Source: JANXZS01 sp963797255 (GTDB taxonomy: Bacteria; Acidobacteriota; Terriglobia; Terriglobales; Acidobacteriaceae). From it: a stretch of 64,000 nucleotides of DNA. The position numbers were made by a program, and so were the translations under genes. Location of the stretch: assembly GCA_963797255.1 (NCBI GenBank), contig CAWCOV010000031.1, positions 124,001 through 188,000 of the forward strand, in the 5' to 3' direction. Below the pieces are notes generated by a model that saw only the letters and a list, made by a program, of their open reading frames with translations, did not search any database and was not told where the DNA came from. Positions 36,832 through 47,084 of this stretch are shown here, in pieces (the first letter of the stretch is position 1; each line of letters opens with the position of its first letter).

Positions 36832-36870
36832 AAATCCCCCTGCACGAGATTCATACAGGGGGTTTTATTT
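36832..36870. terminator. Bidirectional intrinsic terminator after the alpha-galactosidase gene
   Basis: Arms CCCCCTG (36836-36842) and CAGGGGG (36856-36862) are flanked by AAAAT on one side and TTTTATTT on the other. It lies just beyond the GH36 stop codon (36884, minus strand). Confidence 0.85.
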
Positions 36871-36883
36871 GGTGCGCGGGCAA

Positions 36884-39160
36884 TTATTGGCGCGTTAGTT
36901 TGAAGGCGGCGGCCTGGAAATCGCCGGTCATGTCGAGGTCTACACCGTGAGACATCCAGTAGGCACCCGTTGCGGAAGCAGGGCTGGGCGTGGAGCCGTA
37001 GTTGGGAATGTTTCCAGGTCGGGGTCCGGTGCCGACGAGTTTCCCGTAGATTACGTCGATGCGGTAGGTGGCGGTGGCGTCCAAGCCCTCAAGGAAGAGG
37101 GTTGGATACGGGTTGCCGAACTCACTGGAGTGGAGCATAGCGATGACGGCGACCTGGCTGCCATCGAGCGCGACATACTCATTCGCGGACTGCTCGCTGC
37201 CGTGTAGCGGCGAGATGAGGCGATAGAGATTGCCTTGCTGCACAGTTTGGCGGATGTCTTTGTAGGCGGTGATCATGGACTTGGCTGCGGCGAAATCCGC
37301 CGGCTGCCATTTGTTGAGATTTGCGCCGACACCGAGCGATCCCTGCATGGAAGACAGGAAGCGATATTCGATGGAGGTGGTGCGGGCATTGAGCCAGTGT
37401 GGCGAATCCGTCACCCAGGCCATCATCAAGCCGGGCGAGTAGGCCTGGCTGAATCCATGCTGAATGCTGAGGCGATCGAAGGGATCGGTGTTGTCGGAGG
37501 TCCAGGCCTCATCGGTGTGGGCAAAGATGCCGAGATCAACGCGGCCTCCGCCACCGGAGCAGGTTTCGATTTCGACGCCGGGATGCTTGGCACGCAGTTC
37601 ATCGAGGATGGAGTAGAGGTTCAGGGTGAACTGAACGTAGATCTTTTGCTGCTCTTCCGGAGCGACGGCGGGCCATCCCGGCTCTGCCCAGTTGCGGTTG
37701 TAATCCCACTTGAGGAAGGAGATCTGGTTGTCGGTGAGGAGCTTGTCGAGGAAATTGAAGACGTAGGCGCGGACGTCGGGGCGCGCGAGGTTGAGGACTA
37801 GCTGAGTGCGACCCTCGGTGCGGGGACGCCCGGTAAAGTTGATGACCCAATCGGGATGCTTGCGGTAGAGGTCGCTGTCGGGATTGACCATCTCCGGCTC
37901 GACCCAGAGGCCGAAGTCCATGCCGAGAGCATGCACCTTGTCGATGAGCGGCTTGAGGCCGTTGGGGAATTTTTGCGGATTGACGTACCAGTCGCCGAGT
38001 CCGGCATGATCGGTTTTGCGCTGGCCGAACCAGCCGTCGTCCATGACGAAGCGTTCGGTGCCGATGGACGCTGCTTTCTCTGCGAGCGCGACCTGGCCGG
38101 GCTCATCGACGTTCATCTCGGTGGCTTCCCACGAGTTGTAGAGGACGGGACGCACCTTGGGCTTGGGGGCCTGAGGGACGATCTTTGTCAGCTCAAAACG
38201 ATGCATCAGGCGGGAGGCTTCGCCGATTCCGGCGCGCGTGAAGCCACCATAGAAGACGGGCGTGGCGAGCTTGTCGCCGGGCGCGAGGCGATAGCTGAAG
38301 TCGAAGGGGTTGAAGTCCGCCGGTGATGCGGACCTGCTGGATCTGCGAAGTCTCGACAGTGATGCGCCAGGAGCCGCTCCATGCGAGCGCTCCAAACCAG
38401 ACGTCGCCGGTCTGCTCCTGCGTTTCGCCACGGCTGATGGCGAACCAGGGATTGTTCTGATGTCCGGTGGATCCGCGGCGGCTCTCAAGCACGCGCTGGC
38501 CGGGACGAACTTTCTCACGCTGCACATTGAACTCGCTTCCCCACCGGCCGGTGAGATAGCTGAGTTCGTAGTCGGGGGCGCGGGGCAGGGTCCACGCGGC
38601 GGCGGCGGCCTGCATGATGGTGAGCGGGTCCTTGGTGCGATTTTCGATGGAGGCAGAGCGGCCGAGGATGCCGGTCGCGGGGTCGATCTGATACTTCAGG
38701 ATGACGAAGACTTCGCGCTGAATATCCTTCGTCGTGACCTCGAGCACGATTGCCATTGATGGTGTGGCTGACGTAGTGGAGGACGAGGTCGCGGTTGCCG
38801 TCAGGGAAGGTGACTTTGAGCGAAGGCTCGACGTAGAGTTCTGATCCCCAGCCGGGGAATTCCTGCGGCGTCGTGGTTTGGGTCAGGTCGAAGGAGGCAA
38901 CGTCCATGACGATGTGAGCCGGGCGCGAGGGCGTCGTTCGCGCCGAGGCGCTGGCCCCAGTAGATGGGCTGCAACTCCGACCGCTCGTTGACGCCGAATG
39001 CGTAGGTTACCCCTGCCGCATCGATGCGGAAGACCTTGTCGCCCGCGTTGTAGCGGATGGCGTCGGCGGACTGCGCATGCGCGGCAGGAGAGAGGAAAGT
39101 AGCTGCGAAGGCAAGCGACAGGATGGCGAGGGTGGAGCGGAGGAGATTTTTCGAGGGCAT
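36884..39160 (-). CDS. Secreted alpha-galactosidase, GH36, with three frameshifts
   Basis: Signal peptide LLRSTLAILSLAFAATFLSPAAHA, then an N-terminal beta-sandwich, GH36 catalytic barrel and C-terminal beta domain, in all about 755 residues. Catalytic landmarks: RPVLYNSWEATEMNV, FVMDDGWFGQR, FGLWVEPEMVNPDSD, ISFLKWDYNR (nucleophile Asp), IETCSGGGGRVDLG and AWTSDNTDPFDR (acid/base Asp). Three breaks near 38926, 38757 and 38310 each need one base removed in the coding direction to rejoin the frame (for example NDALAP to HIVMDVASF, and SHTI to MAIVLEV). The similarity continues perfectly across each, so errors in the assembled sequence are likely. The enzyme removes alpha-1,6-galactose from raffinose-type oligosaccharides or galactomannan outside the cytoplasm. 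The gene is flanked by GGTTAGC arrays on both sides. Confidence 0.85.
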
Positions 39161-39309
39161 AGGGATGCTTTCTATTCGGAAAGAACTCCCTATTAAACAG
39201 CATGGCGGAGCGGAATGTAAGCGGTTAGTTCACCTGCCGCCGGGGCCTCTGCGTGTTCGTTGTCGGGCGTGAGTGCGAGCGGTTGTTGATCCCACCCTGG
39301 CGCTTCGCG

Positions 39310-39375
39310 CAGCTAAAAGGCGGTTAGCTAAAGTCCGGTTAGCTAATCGCCGGTTAGCTAAGAAGCGGTTAGCGG
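39310..39375. repeat. GGTTAGC tandem repeat array, second copy
   Basis: Four to five units AGCTAA-AR-GCGGTT(A) of about 15 bp, matching 36414-36480. Followed at 39391-39422 by AAGCCAACGGACGGCTT, a hairpin also recognisable near 36775-36805. The alpha-galactosidase gene lies between the two arrays. Confidence 0.8.
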
Positions 39376-39429
39376 TAAAACCCCACTCAAGCCAACGGAC
39401 GGCTTGAATGGGCCACCCGTCTATCTGAC

Positions 39430-40735
39430 TTAGGAGTTGGTTTGGGGCAGGGCGGCTTTTCGGTTCTGGAGGAAGCGGCGGACGGCTGGGTCGCGCTCCA
39501 ATCCGATGGCGATGTCGTAGGCGTGGTGGGCTTCGTGTTTGCTCCAGTGCGGGCGAGAAGTTCCGCACGAGCTGCCCAATAAGGTTGATATTCGGCCAGA
39601 CGGGGATCGGTGGAGATATCCGGCATGGCTTCGAGCCCTGCGGCGGCGCCGCTGATTTCGGCAATGGCGAGAGCGCGGTTGAGGGCGACGACGGGGGATG
39701 CGGTTAGCGTGAAGAGCACGTCGTATATCTGCACGATGTCTTTCCAGTTGGCGATCGCCGGTGCGGCAGCGATGGACGTGCGCGGATTGCAGGGCAGCCT
39801 CGAGTTGGTAGCGGCCAATGGCTCCGATGGCTCCGGCATGACGGAGGAGGGTTTCGGCTTCGAGGATGAGCTGGGAATTCCAAAGCTGGGGATTTTGTTC
39901 GGCCAGCGGGACGAAGTCTCCATTCGCGCTGCGGCGGGCGGGGCGGCGGGCTTCGGCGTGGAGCAACAGGGCGAGCAGGCCGAGGGCTTCCGGCTCATCG
40001 GGCATAAGAGCGGCGACGAGGCGGGCGAGGTAGACGGACTCCTCGGTGAGGTCGCGGCGCGCAACATCGGTGCCGGCGGGCTCGCTCCATCCCTCGGCAT
40101 AGGCGGCGTAGACGGCATCAAGCACCGTGTCGAGGCGGGCGGGGAGTTCGTCGCGGCCGGGGACGCGAAAGGGGATGGCGGTTTGCCGGATCTTGTCCTT
40201 GGCGCGGACGAGGCGCTTGCTCATGGCGGCGGGCGACGTGAGGAAGGCGGAGGCGATTGCGCGGGCATCGAGGCCGAGTACGGCCTGGAGCATTAATGGG
40301 GCACGAATGCCCGCTTCAATCGCGGGGTGGGCGCAGACGAACAGCATGGCGAGGCGCTGGTCGGGGATCTCCGTTGCGGTTGCCGCGGCTTCGAGGCTCT
40401 CCGACATGCTGAGTTCCTCAGTTGCCACTTCATTGCGCTGACGGCGGTACATATCGATGGTCTTTCGACGGGCGACGGTGAGCAGCCAGGCCTCCGGGTT
40501 GGAAGGGCAGCCATTGACCGGCCAATTGGACAAAGCTGCTGCGAATGCTTCAGAGAGTGCGTCTTCCGCTGCGGCTACGTCTCGCGTGCGCGCGGCGAGA
40601 AAGGCTACGAGTTTGCCGTAACTGCGGCGGGCGACATCGGCGGCGGTGGTATGCGCGTCAGGCTGGCAACCCGCGGGATTGCTTGTCGGCGGCGGAAGGG
40701 GGCGGAGGTTCGGATTGGACGTTGTTTTGTTTCAC
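39430..40735 (-). CDS. ECF RNA polymerase sigma factor (SigJ/DUF6596-type), frameshifted
   Basis: Joined, the protein is about 430 residues. Region 2 is RSYGKLVAFLAARTRDVAAAEDALSEAF followed by PEAWLLTVARRKTIDMYRR; region 4 is APLMLQAVLGLDARAIASAFLTSPAAMSKRLVRAK; the long C-terminal extension (RLDTVLDAVYAAYAEGWSEP ... QIYDVLFTLTASPVVALNRALAIAE ... RRFL) is the SnoaL-less TPR-like domain of this large-ECF class. Three breaks occur near 40662, 39770 and 39545; the middle part runs in another frame. GTG 40735 is a provisional start (VKQNNVQSEPPPP), 12 bp after the YciI-like stop. These sigma factors are almost always paired with a YCII/DGPF gene, as here; the mechanism of control by that partner is not settled. 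Confidence 0.8.
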
Positions 40736-40747
40736 GGATTTGGGATT

Positions 40748-41188
40748 TCAGGGGATGGGTCGGTTGAAATCGCGGCGGCGACGCTTCGCAAAGGTCGAGC
40801 GTGCGAAGCGCCGCCCACGGATTGAGGCAACATTCGTTGCCCGCATATTCCAGATTGGCCTAACTTCGACAACACCATGATTTGCCCCTGGGCAACGGGC
40901 GGCCCAGGAGAGCGCGGAGTCGAGATCCGGAGCCTCGATGAGATAGTAGCCACCGAGTTGCTCCTTCGAATCTGCGAAAGGGCCGTCCAATACCTGGGAT
41001 TTGCCGTCTACGTTGCGAACGGTGGTGGCGGCAGAACTTGGCTGGAGCCGGTTTGAGCCAACCAGGGCACCCGCCTTCGCCAATGCTTCCCCGTATGCAG
41101 TGTAGGCTGCTACTCCCTGTTGCTGCTCAGCCGGGGACATTTTGGCCCATCCAGACTCGTCAGAATAGAGCGTCAATAGATATTGCAT
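40748..41188 (-). CDS. YciI/DGPF-domain protein, partner of the ECF sigma factor
   Basis: 146 residues. MQYLLTLYSDESGWAKMSP and SQVLDGPFADSKEQLGGYYLIEAPDLDSALSWAARCP are the YCII-domain consensus (with the DGPF motif); GVVEVRPIWN closes the ferredoxin-like fold. In the standalone E. coli protein YciI a His-Asp pair is thought to act catalytically; here D in DGPF is present. It precedes the sigma factor gene with a 12-bp gap, a widespread arrangement. The C-terminal RGRRFARSTFAKRRRRDF extension is Arg-rich and beyond the domain, perhaps a frameshift-created tail. Confidence 0.88.
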   Translation of the reverse strand: MQYLLTLYSDESGWAKMSPAEQQQGVAAYTAYGEALAKAGALVGSNRLQPSSAATTVRNVDGKSQVLDGPFADSKEQLGGYYLIEAPDLDSALSWAARCPGANHGVVEVRPIWNMRATNVASIRGRRFARSTFAKRRRRDFNRPIP

Positions 41189-41340
41189 GTGAGTTTCTCC
41201 GTGATGGATTGTAGGCGACCAAATTGGTCATCCACTACCATGTCGGATGGAAATCGGCGATTTGGACAGGCCGGGCCGGAAATAATCCTGGGCGGCTGTC
41301 GATGTACACTCCCGCATATAGGTGTTCGCGTGGAGAGCGT

Positions 41341-41712
41341 GTGAAGAAAGTTACCAAGTTGCTGGTTTTCGGTTTGCTGGGGCTCGTGATCGCGGGTCGC
41401 GCCATGGGTCAGGCGGATAGCAAGCCCTCGCCAAGCCCGCCCGATGCCACCGAGATGACAGGAAGTGCCTCGAAAGACACGGTGATTCCGGCCAGGGAAA
41501 CGGTCGTGCAGCAGAAGGCTACGGCGAATCCCATGAAACTTTCGAATCCGGCGAATGTGCAGGTAAAGCAGATAAAGACTCCGGAGCAGAAGGAATCTGA
41601 CAAATCGCGGAAGCAATATGAGAAGCACCAGCGGAAGGAACAGAAAAAGGCAGAGAAGGAACAACATAAAAGGATGCACGACTCCGCCAAGGCTCATTCC
41701 AGCGTGCATTGA
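41341..41712 (+). CDS. Small secreted Lys-rich protein of unknown function
   Basis: 123 residues from GTG 41341, preceded by GGAGAG. A signal peptide (VTKLLVFGLLGLVIAGRAMG) is followed by a Ser/Pro-rich stretch and then a highly charged Lys/Glu/Gln helix-forming tail (EQKESDKSRKQYEKHQRK, EQKKAEKEQHKRMHD). It ends KAHSSVH. The composition suggests an unstructured or coiled-coil periplasmic protein; no family recognised. Its stop lies 90 bp before hemE, with no obvious terminator, so co-transcription with the haem genes is possible. Confidence 0.6.
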   Translation: MKKVTKLLVFGLLGLVIAGRAMGQADSKPSPSPPDATEMTGSASKDTVIPARETVVQQKATANPMKLSNPANVQVKQIKTPEQKESDKSRKQYEKHQRKEQKKAEKEQHKRMHDSAKAHSSVH

Positions 41713-41802
41713 CCTTTTCGACAGTGCACTGGTCCGGACGTGTGCGGCAATTGAAGGGGGACGAACAGCGAACCTCCCCGGCAAGATTTCGCAGCCGCGA
41801 AA

Positions 41803-42927
41803 ATGCTAATCTCGATGGAAACCATGCCATTCAAGCCAGTTCCGCCAATCCCCGATGCGGCCATTGCGGCCAAGCCCGACACACTTACCAGCGGAGAGCG
41901 TTTTGTGCGCGCGTGCCTGCGCAAGCCCGTGGATCGCACGCCGGTGTGGTTCCTGCGGCAGGCGGGGCGATACATGGCCGAGTACCAGGCGGTGCGTAAA
42001 CACCACACGCTGCTGGAGATCTGCAAGAGGCCGGAACTTGCTGCCGAAGTAACGATTACCGCAGCGGAGAAATTGAAGGTGGATGCAGCAATCATATTCG
42101 CTGACCTGCTGCTTCCCTTTGAGCCCATGGGCCTGGATTTTGAATTTCAGGCAGGCGAGGGACCGGTGGTTCATCGTCCGGTGCGGACGGATGAGGATGT
42201 GGTGCGGCTGCGGACGGATCGCGCGTCGGAACTGGGATACGTGGCGGAAGCGATCAGCCGCGTGGTCACGCACTTCAAGGATTCAATCGGGATTATCGGA
42301 TTTATCGGAGCGCCGTTTACGCTGGCCAGCTACATGATTGAGGGCGGCGGTTCCCGCAACTACATTCACACGAAGACGATGATGTATCGCAATCCTGTGA
42401 CGTGGTACAGGCTGCTGGAAAAACTGGCGCTGGTGTTGCGGGAATATGCGGCACAACAAGTGCAGGCCGGTGCGGACGTGATCCAGATATTTGATAGCTG
42501 GGCCGGTGCTCTCTCTGTTTCCGATTATCGCGAATATGTTTTGCCGATAACGACGCGACTGGTGCGGGAAGTTCAGGCGTTGGGAGTTCCGGTGATTTAT
42601 TTCGGAGTGGACACGGCGAGCCTGCTGCCGGCGATGCGGGAGACTGGCGCGGATGTGCTCGGACTGGACTGGCGGATTCCGCTGGATGAGGGATGGAAGA
42701 TGCTGGAACATAGCTGCGCGGTCCAGGGAAATCTTGATCCGATTACGCTGTTTGCCGAGCCGGAACTTTTGCGCAAGCGCGTATTCGAAATTTTGAACCA
42801 GGCTGCGGGCAGGCCGGGACACATCTTTAATCTGGGTCACGGGATTGTGCCGGGAACGCCGGTAGAGAATGTGCAGCGCGTGGTGGAGTACGTGCGCGAA
42901 TACGCGAAGGACGGCATTCATGGCTGA
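41803..42927 (+). CDS. hemE: Uroporphyrinogen decarboxylase
   Basis: 374 residues, typical length. RTPVWFLRQAGRYMAEYQ is the conserved substrate-binding motif (Arg and the N-terminal signature), FADLLLPFEPMGLDFEF contains the catalytic Asp, and FGVDTASLLPAMRETGADVLGLDW and GHGIVPGTPVENV are further family blocks. It decarboxylates the four acetate arms of uroporphyrinogen III to coproporphyrinogen III. The start may be ATG 41803, 41815 or 41824; the last has the best-placed GGA. The stop overlaps the hemH start by 8 nt, so the two genes are translationally coupled. Confidence 0.95.
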   Translation: MLISMETMPFKPVPPIPDAAIAAKPDTLTSGERFVRACLRKPVDRTPVWFLRQAGRYMAEYQAVRKHHTLLEICKRPELAAEVTITAAEKLKVDAAIIFADLLLPFEPMGLDFEFQAGEGPVVHRPVRTDEDVVRLRTDRASELGYVAEAISRVVTHFKDSIGIIGFIGAPFTLASYMIEGGGSRNYIHTKTMMYRNPVTWYRLLEKLALVLREYAAQQVQAGADVIQIFDSWAGALSVSDYREYVLPITTRLVREVQALGVPVIYFGVDTASLLPAMRETGADVLGLDWRIPLDEGWKMLEHSCAVQGNLDPITLFAEPELLRKRVFEILNQAAGRPGHIFNLGHGIVPGTPVENVQRVVEYVREYAKDGIHG

Positions 42928-43924
42928 CGCGGCCATCCTGCTGCTGGCGCACGGAACTCCGGAGACGCTGGATGATATTCCGGAATATCTTCGCAATGTA
43001 ACCAGCGGGCGAGCGATGCCGGAGCATGTGGTTGCGGAGATTCGTGACCGGTATGGGCTTATTGGCGGTAGTCCGTTGACACAGCTTACCGAAGAGCAGG
43101 GGCGACTGCTGAACGAGACGATGGGCGTGCCGGTGTATGTGGGCATGCGTAACTGGAAGCCATACATTGTGGACGTGGTGAAGCAGATGCGCGCAGATGG
43201 CGTGCGCTCCGCGGTGGCGATTTGTCTTGCACCGCAAAACTCTCGTACGAGTGTGGGGCTTTACCGCCGCGCAGTGCAGGCCGAGGCGGGAGAGTTGGCG
43301 ATCGATTTTGTAGATGGGTGGGCGGATCATCCGCTACTGGCGGATGCCTTTGCGGATCGCCTTCGTCCTCTGTGGAACAAGCTTTGCGAGGAGACGGGCA
43401 CTGCTGTTCCGGTGTTGTTTACGGCGCACAGTGTGCCGTGCAGAACAGTCCAGGTGCAGCCACCTACCGAGGGAGAACGGCCTACGGGAAGACCGCAGAA
43501 CGCCGAGCCCGATCCTTATCCGCAGGAAGCGAAGCGCACGGCTGCGCTGGTGGCTGAACGGATTGACGGATTGAAAGCTGACAACTGGTTCTTCGCGTTT
43601 CAGAGCCAGGGCATGTCGGGCGGGCCGTGGATTGGGCCGACGGTGGAAGAGACGCTCTCTGCGATTCGCAACGCGGGACACACCGCGGTGATTTTGCAGC
43701 CCATTGGATTTCTTTGCGACCACGTGGAGATTCTGTTTGACGTGGATATTTTGTTTCGCGACGTGGCGGCGAAGATCGGCTTGCGGTTGGAGAGGCCACC
43801 GTCTCTCAATGATTCCCCGCTGCTGACAGCGGCGCTTGCTGACCTGGCTCACAAAGGATTGGAGCGGCTGGGTGCGGCACGCAGTTTCGAACGTCCGCTG
43901 AAGAATTTCATGGCAGTAATTTAG
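42920..43924 (+). CDS. hemH: Ferrochelatase
   Basis: 334 residues from ATG 42920, which overlaps the hemE stop. AILLLAHGTPETLDDIPEYLRN, VYVGMRNWKPYIVDVVKQM, LFTAHSVPCRTV (catalytic His) and FAFQSQGMSGGPWIGPTVEE are ferrochelatase motifs, and GFLCDHVEILFDVDI is the C-terminal iron-site block (DH-x-E). It inserts ferrous iron into a porphyrin (proto- or coproporphyrin, not distinguishable here) as the last or next-to-last step of haem synthesis. No protoporphyrinogen or coproporphyrinogen oxidase gene adjoins it; the FAD enzymes downstream are carotenoid-type. Confidence 0.95.
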   Translation: MADAAILLLAHGTPETLDDIPEYLRNVTSGRAMPEHVVAEIRDRYGLIGGSPLTQLTEEQGRLLNETMGVPVYVGMRNWKPYIVDVVKQMRADGVRSAVAICLAPQNSRTSVGLYRRAVQAEAGELAIDFVDGWADHPLLADAFADRLRPLWNKLCEETGTAVPVLFTAHSVPCRTVQVQPPTEGERPTGRPQNAEPDPYPQEAKRTAALVAERIDGLKADNWFFAFQSQGMSGGPWIGPTVEETLSAIRNAGHTAVILQPIGFLCDHVEILFDVDILFRDVAAKIGLRLERPPSLNDSPLLTAALADLAHKGLERLGAARSFERPLKNFMAVI

Positions 43925-44025
43925 AAACATATTATGAAACGCACATTTAGTGCGGACTTGTTGAGGTGGGAACTTGCTGGCTTCTTCTTTATTTCTTTCG
44001 TCGTTTCTATTTTGCAGTTCTAGTG

Positions 44026-45379
44026 ATGTTGGCGCTTGGATCTGGCGGCGTAGTGTTTGCGGCAGATTCGACGGATGCGAAGTCTGTCAGCTGCGAAGAC
44101 CGTCTACGTTAAGGCGGGGCATTTGTTCGATGGCAAGAGCGACCAGATGCTGGACAACGTGGTGCTGGTGGTGAAGGGCGATCGCATTGACGTGGTGGGC
44201 ACCAAGGGGAACGTGAGTATTCCCGCGGGCGCTGAAGTGATTGACCTGAGCAATGCATGGGTGCTTCCCGGGTTGATTGACTGCCACACGCACATGGCGA
44301 ATCGCGCGGATCGTTATGAAGATATTTATTCGTTTCGTGAGACGCCTTTCACTGCAGGCATTGCGGCCGTGGTGAACGCAAAGAAGACGCTGGATGCCGG
44401 ATTCACGAGCATTCGCGATGTGGGCTCGCCGCCGTTTCTTGCGGTGGATCTGCGCAACTCCATCAACGAAGGGTTCATTCCGGGGCCACGAATTGTTGCT
44501 AGTGGTCCTCCGATTTCGATCACAGGCGGCCACGGCGATCTCAATGGATATTCTCCCGAAGTAAGCGTGAGCATGTATCCGCAGCAAAATGATTTTTCCA
44601 TTGCGGATGGTCCTGAAGCGGTACGGCATCTTGTGCGTGAGCAGGTGAAGTACGGTGTAGATGTGATCAAGATACTGGCGACGGGCGGAGTGCTTTCAAA
44701 AGGGGACAACCCCGGCGCGGAGCAGATGACTTACGAAGAGATGAAGATGGCAGTGGATGAGGCGCACAGGACTGGGCGTAAAGTTGCGGCGCATGCGCAT
44801 GGAACGCTGGGCATCAAGGATGCGGTGCGGGCCGGGGTGGACTCGATTGAGCACGGAAGCCTGATCGATGCCGAAGGCATTGCCATGATGAAGGAGCACG
44901 GGACCTACCTGGTCGCCGATATTTATGACGACGAATATATTCTCGGCAAGGCCTCCGACTTCGGCATGTCGAAAGAGAGCATTCGGAAAGAAAAGACTGT
45001 AGGGAAACTGCAGCGTGACAATTTCCAGAAGGCAGTGGAAGCAGGCGTGAAGATTGCCTTTGGAACGGATGCGGGTGTGTATCCGCACGGCGACAACGCG
45101 AAGCAATTTGCCTACATGGTGAAGTTCGGCATGACTCCGGCGCAGGCGATTCGCGCGGCAACATCAAGTGCGGCGGAGCTTATCGATCGAGCCAAGGATG
45201 TGGGAACACTGGAGGCAGGCAAGTATGCGGATCTGATTGCGGTGCCCGCGAATCCGCTGGAGAACATTACCGTCCTGGAGAGCGTGACGTTCGTGATGAA
45301 AGGCGGCACAGTTTACCGCGGTGGGAGTTCCGGTTCAAGCGCGGGAGTTAAGCAGGTGAATGGTGAACACAGTCACTGA
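44026..45379 (+). CDS. Secreted metal-dependent amidohydrolase, frameshifted at the signal peptide
   Basis: The mature enzyme (from about 44085) starts AAKTVYVKAGHLFDGKSDQML and shows the imidazolonepropionase-like amidohydrolase set: PGLIDCHTHMANR (two metal-binding His), KILATGG, VAAHAHGTLGIKDAV, GVDSIEHGSL and AFGTDAGVYPHGDN (Asp). The signal peptide (VLVMLALGSGGVVFA) is encoded just upstream, but in a frame one base off; the break lies around 44080 near GTCAGCTGCGAAG. Members cleave dipeptides (Xaa-Pro, cyclic or N-acyl forms) or other amides outside the cytoplasm; the substrate is unknown. The start used (ATG 44026) is internal to the signal; the true first codon may lie further upstream near 43966. 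Confidence 0.8.
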
Positions 45380-45540
45380 TTCGCAGGATGCAAAATAATT
45401 GGAGTAGCCAACCGATGAGTTGGTGTAGCGGGACAAACTTTCTCGGCAAAGATTTTAGTGACACGACACAGCAGCGGAAGTATTTCGCCGTCGAGCACTG
45501 AATGCACGTCTGATACTGAAAGAGGTTTGATAACTCGCAG

Positions 45541-47084
45541 ATGAAGAGAGCACAGAAGATTGTGATTGTGGGGGCCGGCCCGGGAGGGCTTGCGGCCGCC
45601 ATCCTGCTGGCGAAGTCCGGACTTGAGATTACAGTAGTTGAGAAACGCGGCACGGTGGGAGGGCGCACCTCAACGATTGAGCAGGACGGATTCAAATTCG
45701 ATACAGGCCCAACCTTTTTTTATATCCGCGAGTGCTTCGTGAAATTTTTGCTGCGGCGGGACGCGATCTGGACGAAGAAGTTCCGATGGAGCGCCTGGAT
45801 CCTCAGTACAGGCTTGTATTCGGATCGGGCGGCGAACTGCTGGCGACGCCCAACATCGAGCGCATGGAAAAGGCAATCGCGGCGTTGAACCCGGGCGACG
45901 CGACGCGCCTGCATTTATTCTTCCGCGACAATCGCGACAAATTGGAACGCTTTACTCCATTCCTTGAGACGCCTTTCGAAAGCTGGCGGGACCTGGCGAA
46001 ATGGGAGATGCTGAAGATGCTTCCGTTGCTGCGTCCGTGGCGTTCGCTCGATGCGGATCTGCGCAACTATTTTCACGACGATCGCATTCGCCTGGGATTT
46101 ACATTTCAATCGAAGTATCTGGGAATGTCGCCTTTCACTTGCCCGAGCCTTTTCAGCATTCTCTCTTTCCTGGAATACGAGCACGGTGTCTTTCATCCTA
46201 TTGGCGGATGCGGTGCGGTGAGCCGCGCGATGGCGAGGGTGGCCAAGGATATGGGAGTGAAAATCCTGCTGAATGAGCCGGTGGAGGAGATGCTCTTCAA
46301 CGGGCGCAAGGCAAGCGGCGTGCGCACAGCAACGCAAACGCTCGAAGCAGATTCGGTGGTTGTGAATGCTGATTTTGCGCAGGCGATGCAACGGCTGGTG
46401 CCAAACAATCTTCGCCGCAGATGGACCGACAAGCGCATTGCTGCAAAGAATTTTTCGTGCTCGACGTTCATGATGTATCTGGGCATTGAAGGCCGTTACG
46501 ACGACGTGGCGCACCACACCATCTACCTGGCTAAGGACTACAAGCAGAACCTTCGTGACATTGAACAACTGCACACGCTGTCGGCCGACCCATCGTTCTA
46601 TGTGCAGAATGCCTGCGTTACTGATCCAACGCTAGCGCCGAAAGGAATGAGCACGCTGTATGTGTTGGTTCCGGTGACGCATGAAAGTGCGAAGGTGAAT
46701 TGGGCGAAGCAAGAAGAAGGCTTTCGCGAGATTGCGCTGCAGCAGCTTGAGAAGATCGGCATTCACGATGTGACGTCGCGCATCCTCACCGAAAAGCGGC
46801 TTACGCCGGAAACGTGGCAGAGCGATTTTGGATTGTACAGAGGATCAACATTCAGTATGGCGCACAGCCTCCGGCAGATGCTGCACCTGCGGCCGCACAA
46901 CCGGTTTGAGGACCTCGACGGCGTTTACCTTGTAGGCGGGGGCACGCATCCGGGGAGTGGTCTGCCGGTGATCTTTGAATCCGCGCGCATTACTTCGAGG
47001 CTGCTTCTCGAAGACCTGCGGCTTGATCCGGGGTGGGAAACTGAGCGCCACGCTTCGACCGCCGCGATGTTGGCTGCTTCCTGA
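45541..47084 (+). CDS. FAD-dependent carotenoid desaturase (CrtI/CrtN/CrtP family), frameshifted
   Basis: The N-terminal 63 residues (MKRAQKIVIVGAGPGGLAAA, VGGRTS, GFKFDTGPTFFYIRE) and the rest (from VLREIFAAAGRDLDEEV) lie in different frames; one missing G near 45731 (CGCGAG-TGCTTCG) explains the break. The whole is about 514 residues, matching the CrtI family: Rossmann FAD motif, FHPIGGCGAVSRAMARVAKDMG, and the C-terminal second FAD motif DGVYLVGGGTHPGSGLPVIFESAR. First gene of a five-gene operon with the aldehyde dehydrogenase next to it, so it is likely a diapophytoene desaturase or the related diapolycopene oxygenase. Which of the two it is cannot be told by eye. Its stop TGA overlaps the next ATG. 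Confidence 0.87.
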
